This document shows, in pieces, positions 25,303 through 38,426 of a stretch of DNA of 64,000 nucleotides. The notes under the pieces were generated by a model. The model saw only the letters and a list, made by a program, of their open reading frames with translations. It did not search any database and was not told where the DNA came from. The position numbers were made by a program, and so were the translations under genes. Every line of letters starts with the position of its first letter. Position 1 is the first letter of the stretch. Origin of the DNA: Moniliophthora roreri (lineage: Eukaryota > Basidiomycota > Agaricomycetes > Agaricales > Marasmiaceae); contig LATX02000133.1 in the NCBI GenBank assembly GCA_001466705.2, positions 310,001 through 374,000 on the forward strand, written 5' to 3'.

Positions 25303-28300
25303 TCAGCTTGATTTTGCCATCCAGATGCCCCCGTTCAGAAACACTATCTTCTTTAGTGATGGGCACATCCGAGTCCATAGGCGGACGTAACGTCGCTGTG
25401 AGGAAGTGAGCGCATCGTTCACCAGCTCGATCATGCCTGTTTCCATTGATGGTATACCTTCCTTCTCTTCCAGCTTCAAATGGTCCGGTTGTACTCGTGT
25501 AGTCAGTGCACCTGTACCCGGTTGTGGCGACGAATCTCCTCTGTTCATCGGTCTAGATGACGTATCGTCAATGACAATGGCATCCCCGTTAGCTGTGGTA
25601 TCTGCTCCACTCGCACGAAAGACCACAGCCTTCGCCTTAGTAGCGTTGACGACCTGTACCACGGCCTTAGTGGTTGTGGCTATCGTCAAGCTACCAAGAC
25701 TCGCTAGAGAACCAATACTCGAAATGCTCCTAACGCTTTTGATGTTTCGCCAGTTGCCTTGCGACGAATTCGACTGCAGGGTTTCCCTGTCCATCTCATC
25801 GTCTGCAGGTTCAGGAGAGCCGCTTAGGATATTCGTCGGCCTTCGAGTTTCGAGGACATCCAACGATTCTGCTTTTTGCAAGGCGGTATCTAAGTTTGTG
25901 TCACGCAGACCATTCGAACTACCTAGTCGCCTCTTCATTTTGCGATCTCGTAGCTTCTGTTTCTCCAATGAAATGGAGGTGGCTACTGATGGAGGTATGG
26001 GTGAGGCTGGTGGAGATAGACTGGGGAAGGTTATCGAGTTCTCAGGAGGATTGGTGGTACCTGGTGTAGGGTCAGTTAAAGAATGCGATCCTTGGGGAGG
26101 AGACAAGATGTTGTTGACGAGATCAATGCTGACGGTCTCGCCTTCCGTTTGTTCGTACTGTGAAGAGGCTGCAGCTGCCTTTTCCCAATGCGCTGTCGGT
26201 GGTTGCAAAGCGATCTGATGCAATCTGACTTGATTTTCATCCAGTTCAAAGTCTCCTCTTCGAAGGAGTACCACTTGCAATCCATAATACCTCGACAGTA
26301 TGGCATGAATGGTCTTGTAGGTGATCTGTGATTTACCCGTCAGAGTTATCCAGCATCTTCAAAACCAGACCACTGACCTCATCGCTCTTTCTCACATTCG
26401 GATGCATGCGAAACTCAGGCGTAAAGATGACTTCCAGCGTATGTATCCCTTTTTTCCTCGCCTGCCTATCTGCAAGAATACCAGATATGTATTCTTCAGT
26501 ACCTCGGCCTCCATCCTCGTCAAAAGATTCTTTTCCAGTCTCGCGAGAAGTCACGATAGCTCCAACTGCGCCTAACAGTTTCTCTACCGTTCTCCGGTCA
26601 GTGTCTTTGTGAAATAGGAAGCCGAGTTTCTCCAATGCATCCAGGTCTCCGTGCTTCTCACTCAGACGCAGCCCTTGAATTATATCACGAATTTTCACCT
26701 CCCCACTGACAATAGTTCCTTTCACGCTCACCCTGACCTCTCGGATTGTTTTCCTCCGCGGCGGCACGATCAGTTTAACCAGGCGAGGTGGTCCATGAAA
26801 TACACGCAGCTCCGGTAGCAACGTTTCCCTAAGACATAGCTCTTGAATTCCGGATCCGCCTGAGAACGATGGAGCAAAGGAGGGTGTTAAGGGTAAGGAA
26901 TCCGTGGATAAGGAATGGAGATAGAAGGCGGGCGTAAACGGTGTGAGGGGACTTGTCGGTGAAATGGGCGACATTGGAGTATGGGAATCCGGAGTGATGG
27001 GGGTCGCAGGTATGAGTGTTGGTGTGTAGTACGCAGACGAGGCTGGAGTTGTTGGAGATGGAGAAGCTGATGGAGGAGGCGCACTCTGGGGTACTGTGGT
27101 AACGGGGAATGGTGTCTGTAGATGCATAGGCGAGGAGGGTAATGACACAGACTCCATATTCATGGGTGAATGGGGAGCAGGAGGGATAAGTAGCGAAGTC
27201 GGTCTCTGCAAAGATAGAGTCCTCCCTGTTATGGCACGAACACCCGACGCCCGCTTGTCTAACATCGAAGAGGGTGGCATAGGAAATGATGTTCCAGGGA
27301 ATGTCGGAGATGGTGCTGGTTTTCTAACGCCCGGGGCGGAAGGTGTAGGAATCGACGATGCATCCGGAGTAGAGATAATGAGAAGGGTCTTGCGTTTCCT
27401 CTTCGAGTTACTGTTACGTTCATCATCTAGCACTGATTGCTTATCATCGACGGAATCGGTCCCAGCCTGCGTAGCATCGATGTCGCTTTCTTCATCCTCA
27501 CCTTCACTTTTCTCGTGTTCTCGGCCGCCGATCCGAAGCGCTCGAACCCCGACTATTCCATCTAACCATCTCAACATTTCCTCCGTCTCCTGCTCGCCCA
27601 ACTCTTCGGATAGGAACTCGACGCTGCGTAGCCCAAACGCAGTATGGTGCCTCAGAATCCGGTAGTGGAATGCAGGAAGACAAAGAGTGATGAGAGAAGG
27701 TAATGAAGCCAGAAGGGTAATCATCAGCGTTTTCGGGTGCGTGCGCATTTTTCGGGAAGAATGGAACAGATTGGTTGCGGAGACGGTGGAAGAGTTTACT
27801 GACGCGGCGCAAGTGTTGAGATGGTACACCGGCGAAGGAGACCTACTCCTTTCTCTTCTTCCAGTAGTGCTAGGAATATCGAGTAGAAGCGATGAAGTCG
27901 AGCCCTTGCCCAAGTCAGAAATGGAATGCGTGTAGTCTGATTCAGAATACGAAGTGTACTCTGTATGTATAGACTCTGCATCATCCTGCACATCTCCGTC
28001 CGCTGCCTCAGACTCGACTTCGGGTTCACCACGAGTGACAAGAGAGTCCCATCCTGACGGCCATTCATCCATCAAAAGGCTTCGTGTCCCCTCGAAAAGT
28101 TCTCCGTTTCGGACACGCAATGTATCAATGATCAGCTCAAGCCTTCGCCGAAGCTTTCTCCTTCTCTTCATCAACGACTCGACCTCCTCGGAGTGAGAAC
28201 CTCCCCTATGCTCGGCCTGGAATTGGTGGTTTGTCACTGTATCACTACGATCGCGACCGAGCTGTTCTGGTACCACTGCTCGAATACCGGAAGCTCCCAA

Positions 28301-29459
28301 ACGAAGATCGAGGCACCCATACAAGGTTATATTGGCGGACCCGGACCATGACCTGGACACCGTCGCTAGGCAAGCGACATCAGGTGTGGGAAGGAAGGTA
28401 AGGATATGTGACAGTAGAGCAGGATTTGTGAGTACTTGTCGTTGCTTTTCCCCCGGCTCAAAGCGAGGTGGTGCAGACGTCCAGGGAAACCTCTGATCTA
28501 GTTCTTTTTGTAGGTCAGAGGGGATATCGTGCAATGATTTAGCGTCCTCCTCCTCCGCCATCACCTCTGCAGCAGGCCCGAGATCACTCGGACGACGAAT
28601 CTCGTCGATCTCATCTGCACTTCCACTGAGTGTTTCTTCATCTTCCATCTCCTGTTGTTGAAAATCGTCATTGCTTCTGCCAAATAGACGCCAAGTTCCA
28701 CCTGATACGCTAGCCCTTCTCATATTCTTTCGCTTGGCTTGATTTCCCCCGATTACTAGAGAAGTTGTCGATGCCGAGAAAGAGGGCGCAAAAGGTCCTT
28801 TACTCTCTTGCACCTGCGATTTTCTCTTCCACAGGAATTTTTTTGGTGCTTTAGCTATGTAGCCAACAGGCTCAAAGCCTTTACGCGTAATATTTCCGGA
28901 GGTGTAGGGGTCGGGTGAAGGTCGGAAGGCGGAAGATAACGGAGATGTGACTGGTGCAGACGAGGATATTGGATGTGCTTCTTCGGTACTTTGACTGGCA
29001 GTACTGATAATACTAGTGACCTTCTTGCGCGCTTCGCTATTCGGTATCGCTGGAGGACCATGTCCGCTACCGCTGCTCCCAATACTAATGATACTAGTCA
29101 CTTTCTTCCGAGGGGTGAACATCCGAGATATCATAGTTGACGACCTAGATGTGGAAGATCTAGCCATGGGTAGCTGCAGGTCGAAAAAACGCGTTCAGTG
29201 AAACGCACAGGGTGCAGAGCTGCGGAGTGCAAACCTCGCTATCCTCTTCAGTATTTGCGACACCTCTTGATATTCCGCTACCACTCATGCTTCCACTTCC
29301 CGGGTCTCCCGCATCATCCTGAAAAGTCAGGGTTGAGGGCGACTGAGGTAACACAGGCATTGATCTGAACCCGCTTGTAGTTGATCTGTTGATGTTTTCG
29401 CGTCGACTAGGAGTGGTGGAAGCGTGATTGGTGTGGGGACGTGGGACGGTGTACGCCAT
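25303..29459 (-). CDS. Large F-box-like protein with long disordered regions
   Basis: Three exons (29459-29235, 29173-26378, 26313-25303; 4032 nt) encode 1343 residues. An F-box-like segment (LLSHILTFLPTPDVACLATV, then SRSW) lies near residue 320 and is followed by a possible leucine-rich/beta section. Much of the rest is Ser/Pro/Thr-rich and probably disordered. The sequence RKKVTSIIS occurs twice near residues 90-125. Exon 1 joins in frame to exon 2 at EDSE|LPMARSS, so I start at MAYTVPRPH rather than the internal ATG. F-box proteins usually recruit substrates to SCF ubiquitin ligases through Skp1; a substrate is not apparent. A 569-bp piece of exon 2 (26675-27243) is duplicated downstream of the TFIIIC gene. 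Confidence 0.75.
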
Positions 29460-30362
29460 GGTTACCGTTTCGTGCCGCAAGCGAAAATATTGAATAACCT
29501 GTACCCGTGTGGCCGTATTTCGGTTCGATATCCTTGCCCGACTGGTGGAGTATAGGCTACCCTCGGTCACGGTGAGGAAAGATTAACGCTTCTATAGTTC
29601 ATGGAGGAACGTACTCTGACTCTCCGGCAATTGACTGGTCTTTCCACTTCCACGGTGCTTGTAGCCTGCTGACGGGTCTAAACTCTAGTCAAGTAAAACT
29701 AGGTCGTATCAGATTTCATTCACCTGCAACTTCTTGACCTAGATATCTCACTCGTCGAACAACACCTGCCCTTCTCTTTCGTTGCCGGATGTTGCCTCCT
29801 TGTATTTTTCCAAGTTGGAGCTCTCCAGAAGAGTATTGACAAAAGAGCGTGTCTTGCAGTCCGGCCGCAAAGATCAGTCGCCTCGACTGCCTAGAGCACC
29901 TGATGGGTTCTTCGGGAGAGGGATTAGCAAGAGGCATTAGGCTCGATGCAGAAGTGTCTCAAGGGAGCACATACCGACCCCTATTTAGTGCAACTTGAGG
30001 ATTTTCCTCCCGAATTCCGCTCTTTGACCTCCGCCGGATAACAAGTTGGTTGAGAGCTGGTCAATCCAAGCTCTATCCTGGGGTTTCTTGCTCTGAGTAA
30101 ACGGTCAAAGGAATGACTGGTCGACCTGTGAAGGCGAGAAAGGACAGAAAAGGTGTGGAAAAGCGAAAACAAGAGGAGTGGAATATGCGAATTGAAGGAG
30201 TTAGTGGAGATCAAATCAAATTACATAACCGCCGCGGATGATACACCGGGGCCCAAGATGGATCAGGTGGACGTTTGAATTCCTGCAAGCATCCCTGAAC
30301 TTGGGAACCAGAAGTCTTTAAAAAATACACAGAGTAGTACGTAGATATGTACATAACACCCT
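29460..30362. other. Intergenic region between RPB2 3' end and F-box gene start
   Basis: About 900 bp lie between the RPB2 stop and the F-box gene start. Minus-strand frames here (for example 29937-29716 and 30214-29981) show no motif and no splice logic. I see no repeat or RNA gene. Confidence 0.4.
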
Positions 30363-33300
30363 TCAATCTCGTATCCGTCCGGAAGAAACAGTGTACAACC
30401 GAGCCGCTATGTTCATACTTTGTAATTCCTGTGAACAAGGTGAGAAGACACTCAATATAACTCGGAATAGCATCTTACTTGGAAGAGCAGCTTTGCAGCA
30501 TAAGGAATGTAGAGTTGCGAGATAGCTGTCTTGTTCTTGCAAGCGCGGCACTAAGCAAGCGTTAGCAGCGAGCGCACCAACATATCGAAAGTGCTTACTT
30601 CGAAGTTTTGCTTTTTCAGGTTAGCGATGGCAGTCAGCCCGCAGCTAGAACACAATATCAGTCAACAGATTCAACGCCGAGATTACCGGGAGCTCACATA
30701 TCGCAGACGTGCAAGCGATAAGCATCGCTAGCCTCAAACAAACGTTCCTTCAAGAAGCCAGCGATACCGTGCGAAATCATGCAATCACGTTCCATTTCTC
30801 CGAAACGCAATCCACCATCACGACTACGACCTTCTACCGGCTGTCTTGTCAGAATCTGTACGGGACCTCTTGCTCTAGAATGGATTTTGTCATCCACCAT
30901 GTGTTTCAGACGCTGGTAGTAAGTCGGTCCAAGGTATACCTGCGCTTGGAGTTTTCGTCCGGTGTGGCCGTGGTACATCACCTCCAAACCACGCGACTGG
31001 TATCCCTTTTGTCTGAGGAACATGGAGACGGATTCGACTGTGAGGTCGGTGAAGGGAGTAGCGTCACCTTCATTTCCTATCAGCGTGGCTACTTTCGACA
31101 GTAGACACTCGACCAAATGCCCGATTGTCATACGAGACGGAATGGCATGCGGATTAATGATGAGGTCGGGAACAATGCCCTCGTTGGTGAAGGGCATATC
31201 TTCTTGCCGATAAGTAATACCAATAGTACCCTTCTGGCCGTGTCGTGAAGCAAACTTGTCTCCAATCTGAGGAATACGCGTTGACCGAACACGGACTTTG
31301 ACAAACTTTTGCCCTTCAGAGTTGGTCGTGATCAAAACTTGATCAACAATACCACTCTCCGTGCTCTTGAGAGGAGTCGACACGTCTCTACGGGTGTGAG
31401 TCCGAGTCCGCTGTCCGAGCTCCTCGCTATCGGGAGGTATAGGTGCCGTCTTTCCGATGATGATATCCTCGCCACGAACACCAGTACCCGGAGCGATCAA
31501 ACCGTCGTCCTCGAGCTTGTCGTATGTACCGTGTTTCATACGAAGCGTGTTCTCCCGAGACGGCTTCTCGAACTCTTCGAGCTGCTGTATACCACTCTTC
31601 TTCTCGAGGTCCATGTAACTTCGATAGTAAATACTTCGGAAGAGACCACGATCAATTGAACTTTGGTTCATGATGACCGAATCTTCTTGGTTGTACCCAC
31701 TGTAACAAAGGATGGCGACGATGGCATTTTGACCAGCAGGGAGTTCTCGGAACTTCAGGTACTCCATAGAACGAGTAGTAGCTAGCGGTTTCTGGGGATA
31801 GTAGAGGATGTTGGCCATTGTGTCCATACGAATCAGGAAGTTGGTGAGGTAGATTCCCATGGCTTGTTTACCCATAGCGGATTGGTAGGTATTACGGGGA
31901 GACTAGGATGACCAGGTCAGACTGAGACTGAGCCAAATGCGTAATAATATTCACCTGGTTATGATCGGGGAAAGGAATAATACTGGCACAGATACCCAAG
32001 ATCATACTGGGGTGAATCTCGCAATGTGTCCAGGTATGAGCGTTGATACCGGCTTTCAACCGAGCTGCAGGGTCGAAATCTCCCTCATTTGCATGAGGAT
32101 CAACACCTTGCGACTGTAACCTTGAAGTCTCGAGATCCTCGGGAGTCATAGAGATCATGACGGTCTCCTCTTCCTCAGCATCCAAAAGCTCTACAACGCC
32201 GCCTTTCACGAGATGCTCCCACTTGTACTCCTCTCCTTCATCATTCTGCCCGTTGGACAGCCACTTGATATGCTTTTTCTGCAATATCAACTGCTGGTTT
32301 TCAACGATGAACAATGGTCGACAGACTCGCCCCGCGTCTGTGTAGATTCGCAGTTCCCTCTCTCGAATATCCCGTACCACCGAAACTTCTGGACTGATGT
32401 CGTCCTTCCTCCGTAGTTTTTTGATCGTCTTGACCAAGTTGGCTGGGTCCCGATGAACACCCATCCAAACGCCATTTACGAATACCTTGGTGCACGGTGT
32501 AGTCGAGTGAGCATTTTCTTCTAACGATTCCAAACCCCACTCTTCCAAGAACTCGATGACCGGGGCAGAATATGAACCGACCGAGATACACGACATAAGC
32601 GCCAAGTTCTTGACCAGACCACAAGCCTGTCCTTCTGGCGTTTCTGCAGGACACACCATTCCCCAGTGTGTGTTATGGAGCTGACGAGGCTTGGCAATCT
32701 TTCCTTCACGACCCAATGGGGTGTTGCACCGACGTAGGTGCGACAATGTCGAAGCATAGGTGTAACGATTCAGCACTTGAGATACGCCTGCCTTGGACGA
32801 CATTGATTTCTTCTGGTCACCCCAGTTACCGGTAGCCAGGGAGTATTTGAGACCATTGGTAATCGTCTGATGTTTCACGGCCAGCCCGAGGTTGAACTCT
32901 TTGTGTGTCTCCACGCACTGCGAAACGCATAAGCCCTCGTGCACAGTTGAACTGAGAGAACCAACCTTTTGCATGTAGCGATACACATCTTTGGTCAACT
33001 TCCTAAACAGCATTCGGAACAGGTTCGCCAGCAGTGGACCAGCAAGGTCAAGGCGTTTCTTGCCAAAGTGGTCGCGATCATCGAGCTCGCGTCTCTCGAG
33101 TGCAGCGAGCAAGAGACGGTGGATCATATAGCCAAAGAAGTAGGCTTTCTTCGATTCTGATCCTTCAGCCATGGAAACGTGCGGTAACATCTCCTTCTGA
33201 AGAATCTCCTGGGCATAACGAATACGCCGTTCTCGTGAAAGACCAGTCGTCGTACCACGGTTCCCAATGAAGTCGAGAGCCACTTCGCGATCCTGAATGA

Positions 33301-34442
33301 CGAAGCCATCATCTATACACGGCTTCAACATTTCGAGCATCTGAACGTCCTGCATGTCGTAGCAAATATGCTCCAGGATGTCACGGTCAGAAATGACGCC
33401 AAGTGCTCGGAAAACGACCCATATCGGAATGTCGACTTTGATGTACGGAATAGTGGCCTTCATAACGTTTCCGAGCTACAAACGCCGTCAGCTTACTGAT
33501 CGAAAGACAGCACAATGAGACGCACCGAGCGCTCCTGATTTCGATGGAACATTTTCACTTGGAACTGACTGATGGTCTTTCCTCCCTTTTCGACAGCACT
33601 CCGTATTTCGGCAAGGAAGTTGATGGGTGAAGGTTGTGCTTTGGCAAAGACGTACACATGGTTTGTCGCCATACGTTCCTGCGCAATTAGCACTTTTTCG
33701 GACCCGTTAATGATGAAGTATCCTCCGGAGTCGTAAGGACACTCGTTCAGGTCGTAAAGGTCTTGATCTGCCAGGCCACGAAGAATACAGAAAGTTGACC
33801 GAAGCATGATAGGAACCTAACCTGATTGTTAGCTAGTTCCAACACTGAAGAAAGACAAATTCACTTTTCCTATCCATACTTTCGTACCCTCATCACCGCT
33901 GTCGTTCTCTGTCTGCCATATAGTTTCCCCCGGAGTAGTGTCATCTTGGTGTCCAACCAGCACTCGCTTTTTCATCTCTATATACAATGGCGCCGAGTAG
34001 GTGAGATTCCTCAATCTGGCCTCCTGAGGGAACACAGGGACGACCAGACCATCTGCTTCAGTTACAGTCGGCCGTGAAAGGTAAATTTGCCCAAACTTGA
34101 TTTCGTATCTGCGGCTCATATCCCCATCCCTCCCCGTATGCTGGTGTGCCTGGTCTAAAATCAAGTCCGAATTCTCATCCACCAGCTCTTGCATCGTATT
34201 CTGCACGAATTCATCGAAAGAGTCAAGCTGTTGCCGAACAAGACCCTTTTGTTCAAAAAAACTGGAAATGACCGTCCAACAGTCTTCTTGTGTTATCTCC
34301 TTGTATTCATCTTCATCTTCATCTTCTAATCCATAATTGGGGTCGTCATAGGCATACGGGTCTTGAGAAGCATCGAGGTCTCGGGAGAAAGCTTCGACTC
34401 AGTATTTCACCGCAAAATGGCGAAATACATACCTTGACTCAT
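30363..34442 (-). CDS. RPB2: RNA polymerase II second-largest subunit
   Basis: This is a multi-exon minus-strand gene. The start [16 protein letters not shown] joins a tiny first exon to exon 2 through a GT-AG intron. Landmarks in order are protrusion [13 protein letters not shown], lobe [20 protein letters not shown], fork [20 protein letters not shown], hybrid-binding [20 protein letters not shown], wall/anchor [14 protein letters not shown] and the clamp zinc site [11 protein letters not shown]...CRAC near the end. The last three exons are short and finish [13 protein letters not shown]. The subunit forms half of the Pol II active cleft. RPB7 is encoded about 2 kb beyond the neighbouring Alba gene. 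Confidence 0.97.
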
Positions 34443-34651
34443 AGTCTAGGTAGCAATGACGCGAATGAAGGACACAAATCCAATCCCGGCTTACTCCCAA
34501 GTACTTCTCGCGAACTGAAACCGTCCGGAAAAAAACTGAGGCTGATGGTGGTGGTGGATCGAGGAAGAGTTTTGTACAGTCAGCGCGTTCTCGTGTTTGT
34601 CCATGTTGAACTCGACGCTGCACTGTCCAACTCATTCACGACGATCCCGCG
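34443..34651. promoter_or_regulatory. Bidirectional promoter region, RPB2/Alba gene
   Basis: 209 bp separate the divergent start codons. It must hold the 5' untranslated leaders and core promoters of both genes. No TATA box is obvious; a run of ggtggtggtgg (in atggtggtggtggatc) lies mid-way. Confidence 0.4.
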
Positions 34652-35440
34652 ATGGAAAGTGACCCGAAAAGTGCTTCGATACGCATAACCAATGGTGGAA
34701 AGATCAAATCATGGGTGACTTATGCACTGGAATACCTTGAGGTTCGTACAAAAGAGTTATGCCACACGCACTCTGATTTTAGTTTTAGAATGAAGAGAAT
34801 AATTCAAACCACCTCATTCTTCATACACTTCCAGCTGCCTCAAAATCTCAAACGAACAGTACTAGTGCGGAGAACGCTACAACGAAGCACCTCGGAAACG
34901 CAACGAGTGCTATTCCTCGCCTGGTCACCGTCGTTGAGATCATCAAGCGAGAATACATCAAGCTTCTCGAGCAGAAGCATTCATCGCGTCTGACGGGCCT
35001 CCATCAATACAACGAGTTTGGATCACTTGAGGAGCTCGGAATGTGCACTTCTGATGCAAATGTGAACGAGGAGGACCAGAGGGCTGAGAGGCTGAAGATG
35101 GCATTGGAGGGAAAGAACTAGTAAGAGCTACCTTACTTTTTCTCGCTCACGAGATGTCTAATCCTCTCGACAGTCCCAAGCAGAAACAGACACCATACAT
35201 GAAGATAACCTTGAGTCACATGGAACTACCCGAACTTGTGGAAAAGGGCGCAACGTACGCGACTAGTAACCACTACAAGCACGGAACCGTCCTCTGACTC
35301 TCTTTCTCAGGTATCAATCACCTCTGAAGCGGAAACTCTCCAAGTCTGCAAGGGCGCGAGCGAAGAAACGCCAAAAAAAAGATGAGGCTAATAAGCAAGC
35401 AGGTCCAACGTCTGCTGCTCCTGCATCTGTGCCCTCTTGA
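34652..35440 (+). CDS. Alba-domain nucleic-acid-binding protein (Rpp25/Pop6-like)
   Basis: Four exons (34652-34741, 34789-35120, 35174-35254, 35311-35440; 633 nt) encode 210 residues. The N-terminal SASIRITNGGKIKSWVTYAL and the later RLVTVVEIIKREYIKLLEQ match the two halves of an Alba fold. PYMKITLSHMELPELV is a further strand segment. The C-terminus is very basic (KRKLSKSARARAKKRQKK), fitting RNA binding and nuclear localisation. Eukaryotic Alba proteins of this size are usually subunits of RNase P/MRP that process tRNA and rRNA precursors. Which subunit this is cannot be settled by eye. Confidence 0.7.
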
Positions 35441-36319
35441 GGCGATTGGCTAGATGGCTTAAATTGCACGAAACGACCTTGTGTGTGTGTGTGTGACCTA
35501 TCTCGGCAATACTATTCACGGTAACCTTTTTCATTGAGCCTTGACAGCGCCACACACCGATGGTTGAAGGTTGGGGTCGTTCCTCTTCAAGAGGACACCA
35601 TAGCATCTTACCTCGGCCACTCAATGTTTATATGGATTTTGCTCTTGCTTCCTTCGTTCGAAGGCGCTGCTTCGTGTATTGCTTTTGTCGACCTTTATAA
35701 CCTGTCTAAACGGTATCTTTTTGTCATATAAGTCATTCCGCTATACCCTCTACATTTCCATGCGAGTTTGAGGCATAGACCAAAGATAACCAAGCTATGC
35801 CGAAGGTGGATCCCCACTCATTCATGGTTAGCAAGTCGATCAGATTGTATTCCTTGCTCACGATGGTGCTTTTTCACCAGTTGTTACAAAAGATATCACT
35901 ACGGCTTTCCTCAGTACTTTTACGAGGTACGTCCAGAGCTCTATCACCTCGATTTTCATTCTGTCGCCATTGGCGACATACTGCCACCCTTTTGTTAGTC
36001 GATGCAGACGAGCTCGGTGCCTGGGACAACCAAAGCGACTCGGGCGCATCGTACAAACGCTCCTAAAACTGCCTTCTGTAGCCGCGATGATTTCTAGGAT
36101 CCGGAAACAGACGGACGCTCACGGAACTCGCATATCAGGGGGAGAACAAGCAAGCCAGTAGAATGACTCGTTTGCTTCACGGCCGATACAGTATGCATTA
36201 GATCTGTTCTTACATGTAAATAGTACAAGGGAAAAGCAACAAACAGCACCTGGACATGAACAGAGCAAGCACCGCAGAGCACCTTTCAGAGGGATGGAAA
36301 AAGTAATCAGCGGCACGTC
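35441..36319. other. Intergenic region between Alba and RPB7 genes
   Basis: This convergent 3' region has a short (gt)n microsatellite near 35482-35496. It contains one weak candidate small gene, listed separately. Nothing else is supportable. Confidence 0.4.
35797..36066 (+). CDS. Possible small spliced gene, unknown
   Basis: An open frame starts MPKVDPHSFMVSK and ends DNQSDSGASYKRS. A plausible GT-AG intron (from gtacgtcc near 35926 to gttag at 35999) keeps the frame and joins SSVLLR to VDADELGAWDN. The acidic, Ser-rich end looks like a genuine protein tail, but the N-terminal part is weak and the family is unrecognised. It could be noise. Confidence 0.3.
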   Translation: MPKVDPHSFMVSKSIRLYSLLTMVLFHQLLQKISLRLSSVLLRGTSRALSPRFSFCRHWRHTATLLLVDADELGAWDNQSDSGASYKRS

Positions 36320-37110
36320 TTAGTCGATGACACCCAAATGGTCTTCTTTAATCGTTCCAATGGCGAACTAAAGTGCACGTCAGTGAAAGAAATCCCCCAA
36401 CCGCCAGAGAATAGATGTCATACGATTTCTGTCGCATCCACACGTGTACCAACGATTTTCAGTCGAACTTTGGTGTTCTTTTCTATGATCTGTGCACACC
36501 AGTTTAAGAGTAACACTTTAACAAACGAAAAGTTCGACCAGAATACCTGATCTTCAGAAGCAAATGACGGAGGATTCGAATTAGGGTCGAACTTCATGTC
36601 GGGGTGGATTAACTAGGTAACGAAGGAGAGTTGAGTGCCTCATTCAAAGGCTGTTTTGCCAAAACTGACTTGATGCGACACAAAGACATTCAGAGGTCCA
36701 ACGTCCGCGAAGAAGCCCATCTTCAGCCATAGTTAGCATTTATACAATTCAAAGATGGAGCACGACGCACTTTGGTTACATTATTCACCACACCATCCAC
36801 AACCTCTCCCTTGAACGGTTTGAACACGATCGCTCGATACCTCGTTATGAACTCTGCCTGCCCACTCCCACTGAGAACCATTCCCTTTCCGATATCCAAA
36901 ATGGAAACGACGGCTATAATGTACCCGAATTGACCTGAACACGTTCCTTCGACGTCGGAGTAGAGTTTTGATTCGAGAAAGTTGAGCATGCGAGGGCCGA
37001 AATATGAAGGGTGCAGAAGGATTGTATGGGTTAGTTCTTTCTGAAATCATGTACAAATTGAGTCGAAATCGAGTTGAGTGGCAAGGGGTGAGCCTTACGA
37101 TGAAGAACAT
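36320..37110 (-). CDS. RPB7: RNA polymerase II subunit Rpb7
   Basis: Six exons (37110-37099, 37040-36771, 36720-36670, 36612-36547, 36489-36424, 36367-36320; 513 nt) encode 170 residues, the usual length. The first exon holds only MFFI and joins KELTHTILLHPSYFGPRMLN, the conserved tip of the RNP-like domain. GEVVDGVVNNVTKMGFFADV and TKVRLKIVGTRVDATEI belong to the S1/OB domain. With Rpb4 it forms the stalk of Pol II, which helps initiation and binds nascent RNA. Such heavy splitting of a short gene is typical of this genome. Confidence 0.97.
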
Positions 37111-37232
37111 GATGGTGGTTGGGAAGGTGAGAACCTCAAAACGCGACGCCAACGCGCACTTGTTCAAGTTCAAGTTCACCATAGTTGTGAATATTTCGAA
37201 TTACATTCTGGACTTGTTTCAGTTATACGTGT

Positions 37233-38426
37233 TTACAGTTTCCCCTCTTCCACGGCTTTCTTGACCCATCTTACAGCAGCAGCCCAATCCTTGACCCGGT
37301 GAATGGGAGCATCTTCCGGAATGTGATCTTCCAACTTCTCCTCTTTCCAAAACTCTTTACCTCCTTCTATCGAAAGACGAGTCTCAAACACCATGGTATC
37401 ATTCGCATCGGACGAAGACGACACTCGTGAGTTCCATTCATAATCTCCGAACAACAGGACGGGAGTGGGAGGAGTAGGAGGTGGTGGCTTAGCGACTTGA
37501 ATGGCGTTTTCCGAGGAATCGTCGATGAGGAGACGAGCTTGAAGGTTAGCGCAGACCTAGAAAAGACTCTGAAGTAAGTAACAGTACACAATGACGTAGC
37601 ACTCGTGCTGCAGAAAGCGAACCTGTGCTTTGCTGAGCTTCGTAGTCACTTCATGTCCTGTCTTGTCGGCGTCCTTGAACTGACCAGTACAAATCACACT
37701 GTGAAAGAGCCCTGGCGACAGTGAGCGCAAATGTGGCAGAGCTATCCAGGAAAACCCACCTGGGAACCATTTCTCCACCCATTTCCAACTTTCTTCGTGA
37801 TTTTCTGGCGACCTTGCAGTGACAATGATCAACTTGAATCCCATGTCATGCAGAGCCTGGATGCCTTCTCTGGCACATGAGACAGGCTTTGCTTCAAAGA
37901 TCCTCCGTGTAGCGTAAAATTTTCGGACTTTGTCGAAGGTTTCCTCCAAACTACCCCAGAATGGATTCTGTCAACTACGTATCACCGACACGATGCCGAT
38001 CAAGAATCCCAGGATATACAAACCTTCCAATAGTAATAATCTGATAAGTTGCTATGAGCAATAAGTCGAAATATATGATAGGAATAAACGAGCCTTACAG
38101 TAGAACGTCGACAGATTCATCTTGGTCCCATAAACCTCATTGTGCCCTAATCAACTGAGGTGGTCATCTGGTAACTCTCCCAGCAGGTCAGCGTACAAAG
38201 AAATCATACAGTTTGCAACCTCCAAGTTGGTCTGACTCAATACATCGTCAAGATCCACTGCAATTACGGAGCCTCCCAAGCCTGGTGAAGACGCAGACGA
38301 TAGCGCTCGAAGGGATTCTGAAAGGCGAGGAGGTGGTTCATTATCGGGGGGTGTGACGTCTTCCAAATCCTGCTTCTTGAGCTTTGGAGAAAGCTCGAGT
38401 TCTCGTTTAGAATCGGCAGCCGACAT
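37233..38426 (-). CDS. HAD-superfamily hydrolase, 5'(3')-nucleotidase-like
   Basis: The start is MSAADSKRELE; an upstream in-frame ATG at 38588 would add 54 residues and is less likely. HAD motifs are all present: motif I VIAVDLDDVL, motif II LIIVTARS, a Lys in the GHEVTTKLSKAQ region, and motif IV LLIDDSSENA. Splicing of 38 kb-side exons gives EVANWHNEVYGTKMNLSTFY, then YYYWK, then NPFWGSLEETFDKVRKFY. The C-terminus (FGDYEWNSR...DWAAAVRWVKKAVEE) has the usual cap of this group. Members are phosphatases, often on nucleotides, but the substrate is not determined. The stop at 37233 is 123 bp from the RPB7 start. Confidence 0.85.

Noticed and set aside
26290..26345. 23-nt intron in the F-box gene at ctctgacgg|gtaaat
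   Set aside because: Too short to splice; the 64-nt intron starting gtcagt (26377-26314) keeps frame.
30000..30214. Minus-strand frame starting MISTNSFNSHIPLLLFSLF, resembling a signal peptide
   Set aside because: The remainder has no coding character, and no splice or conservation evidence supports a secreted protein.
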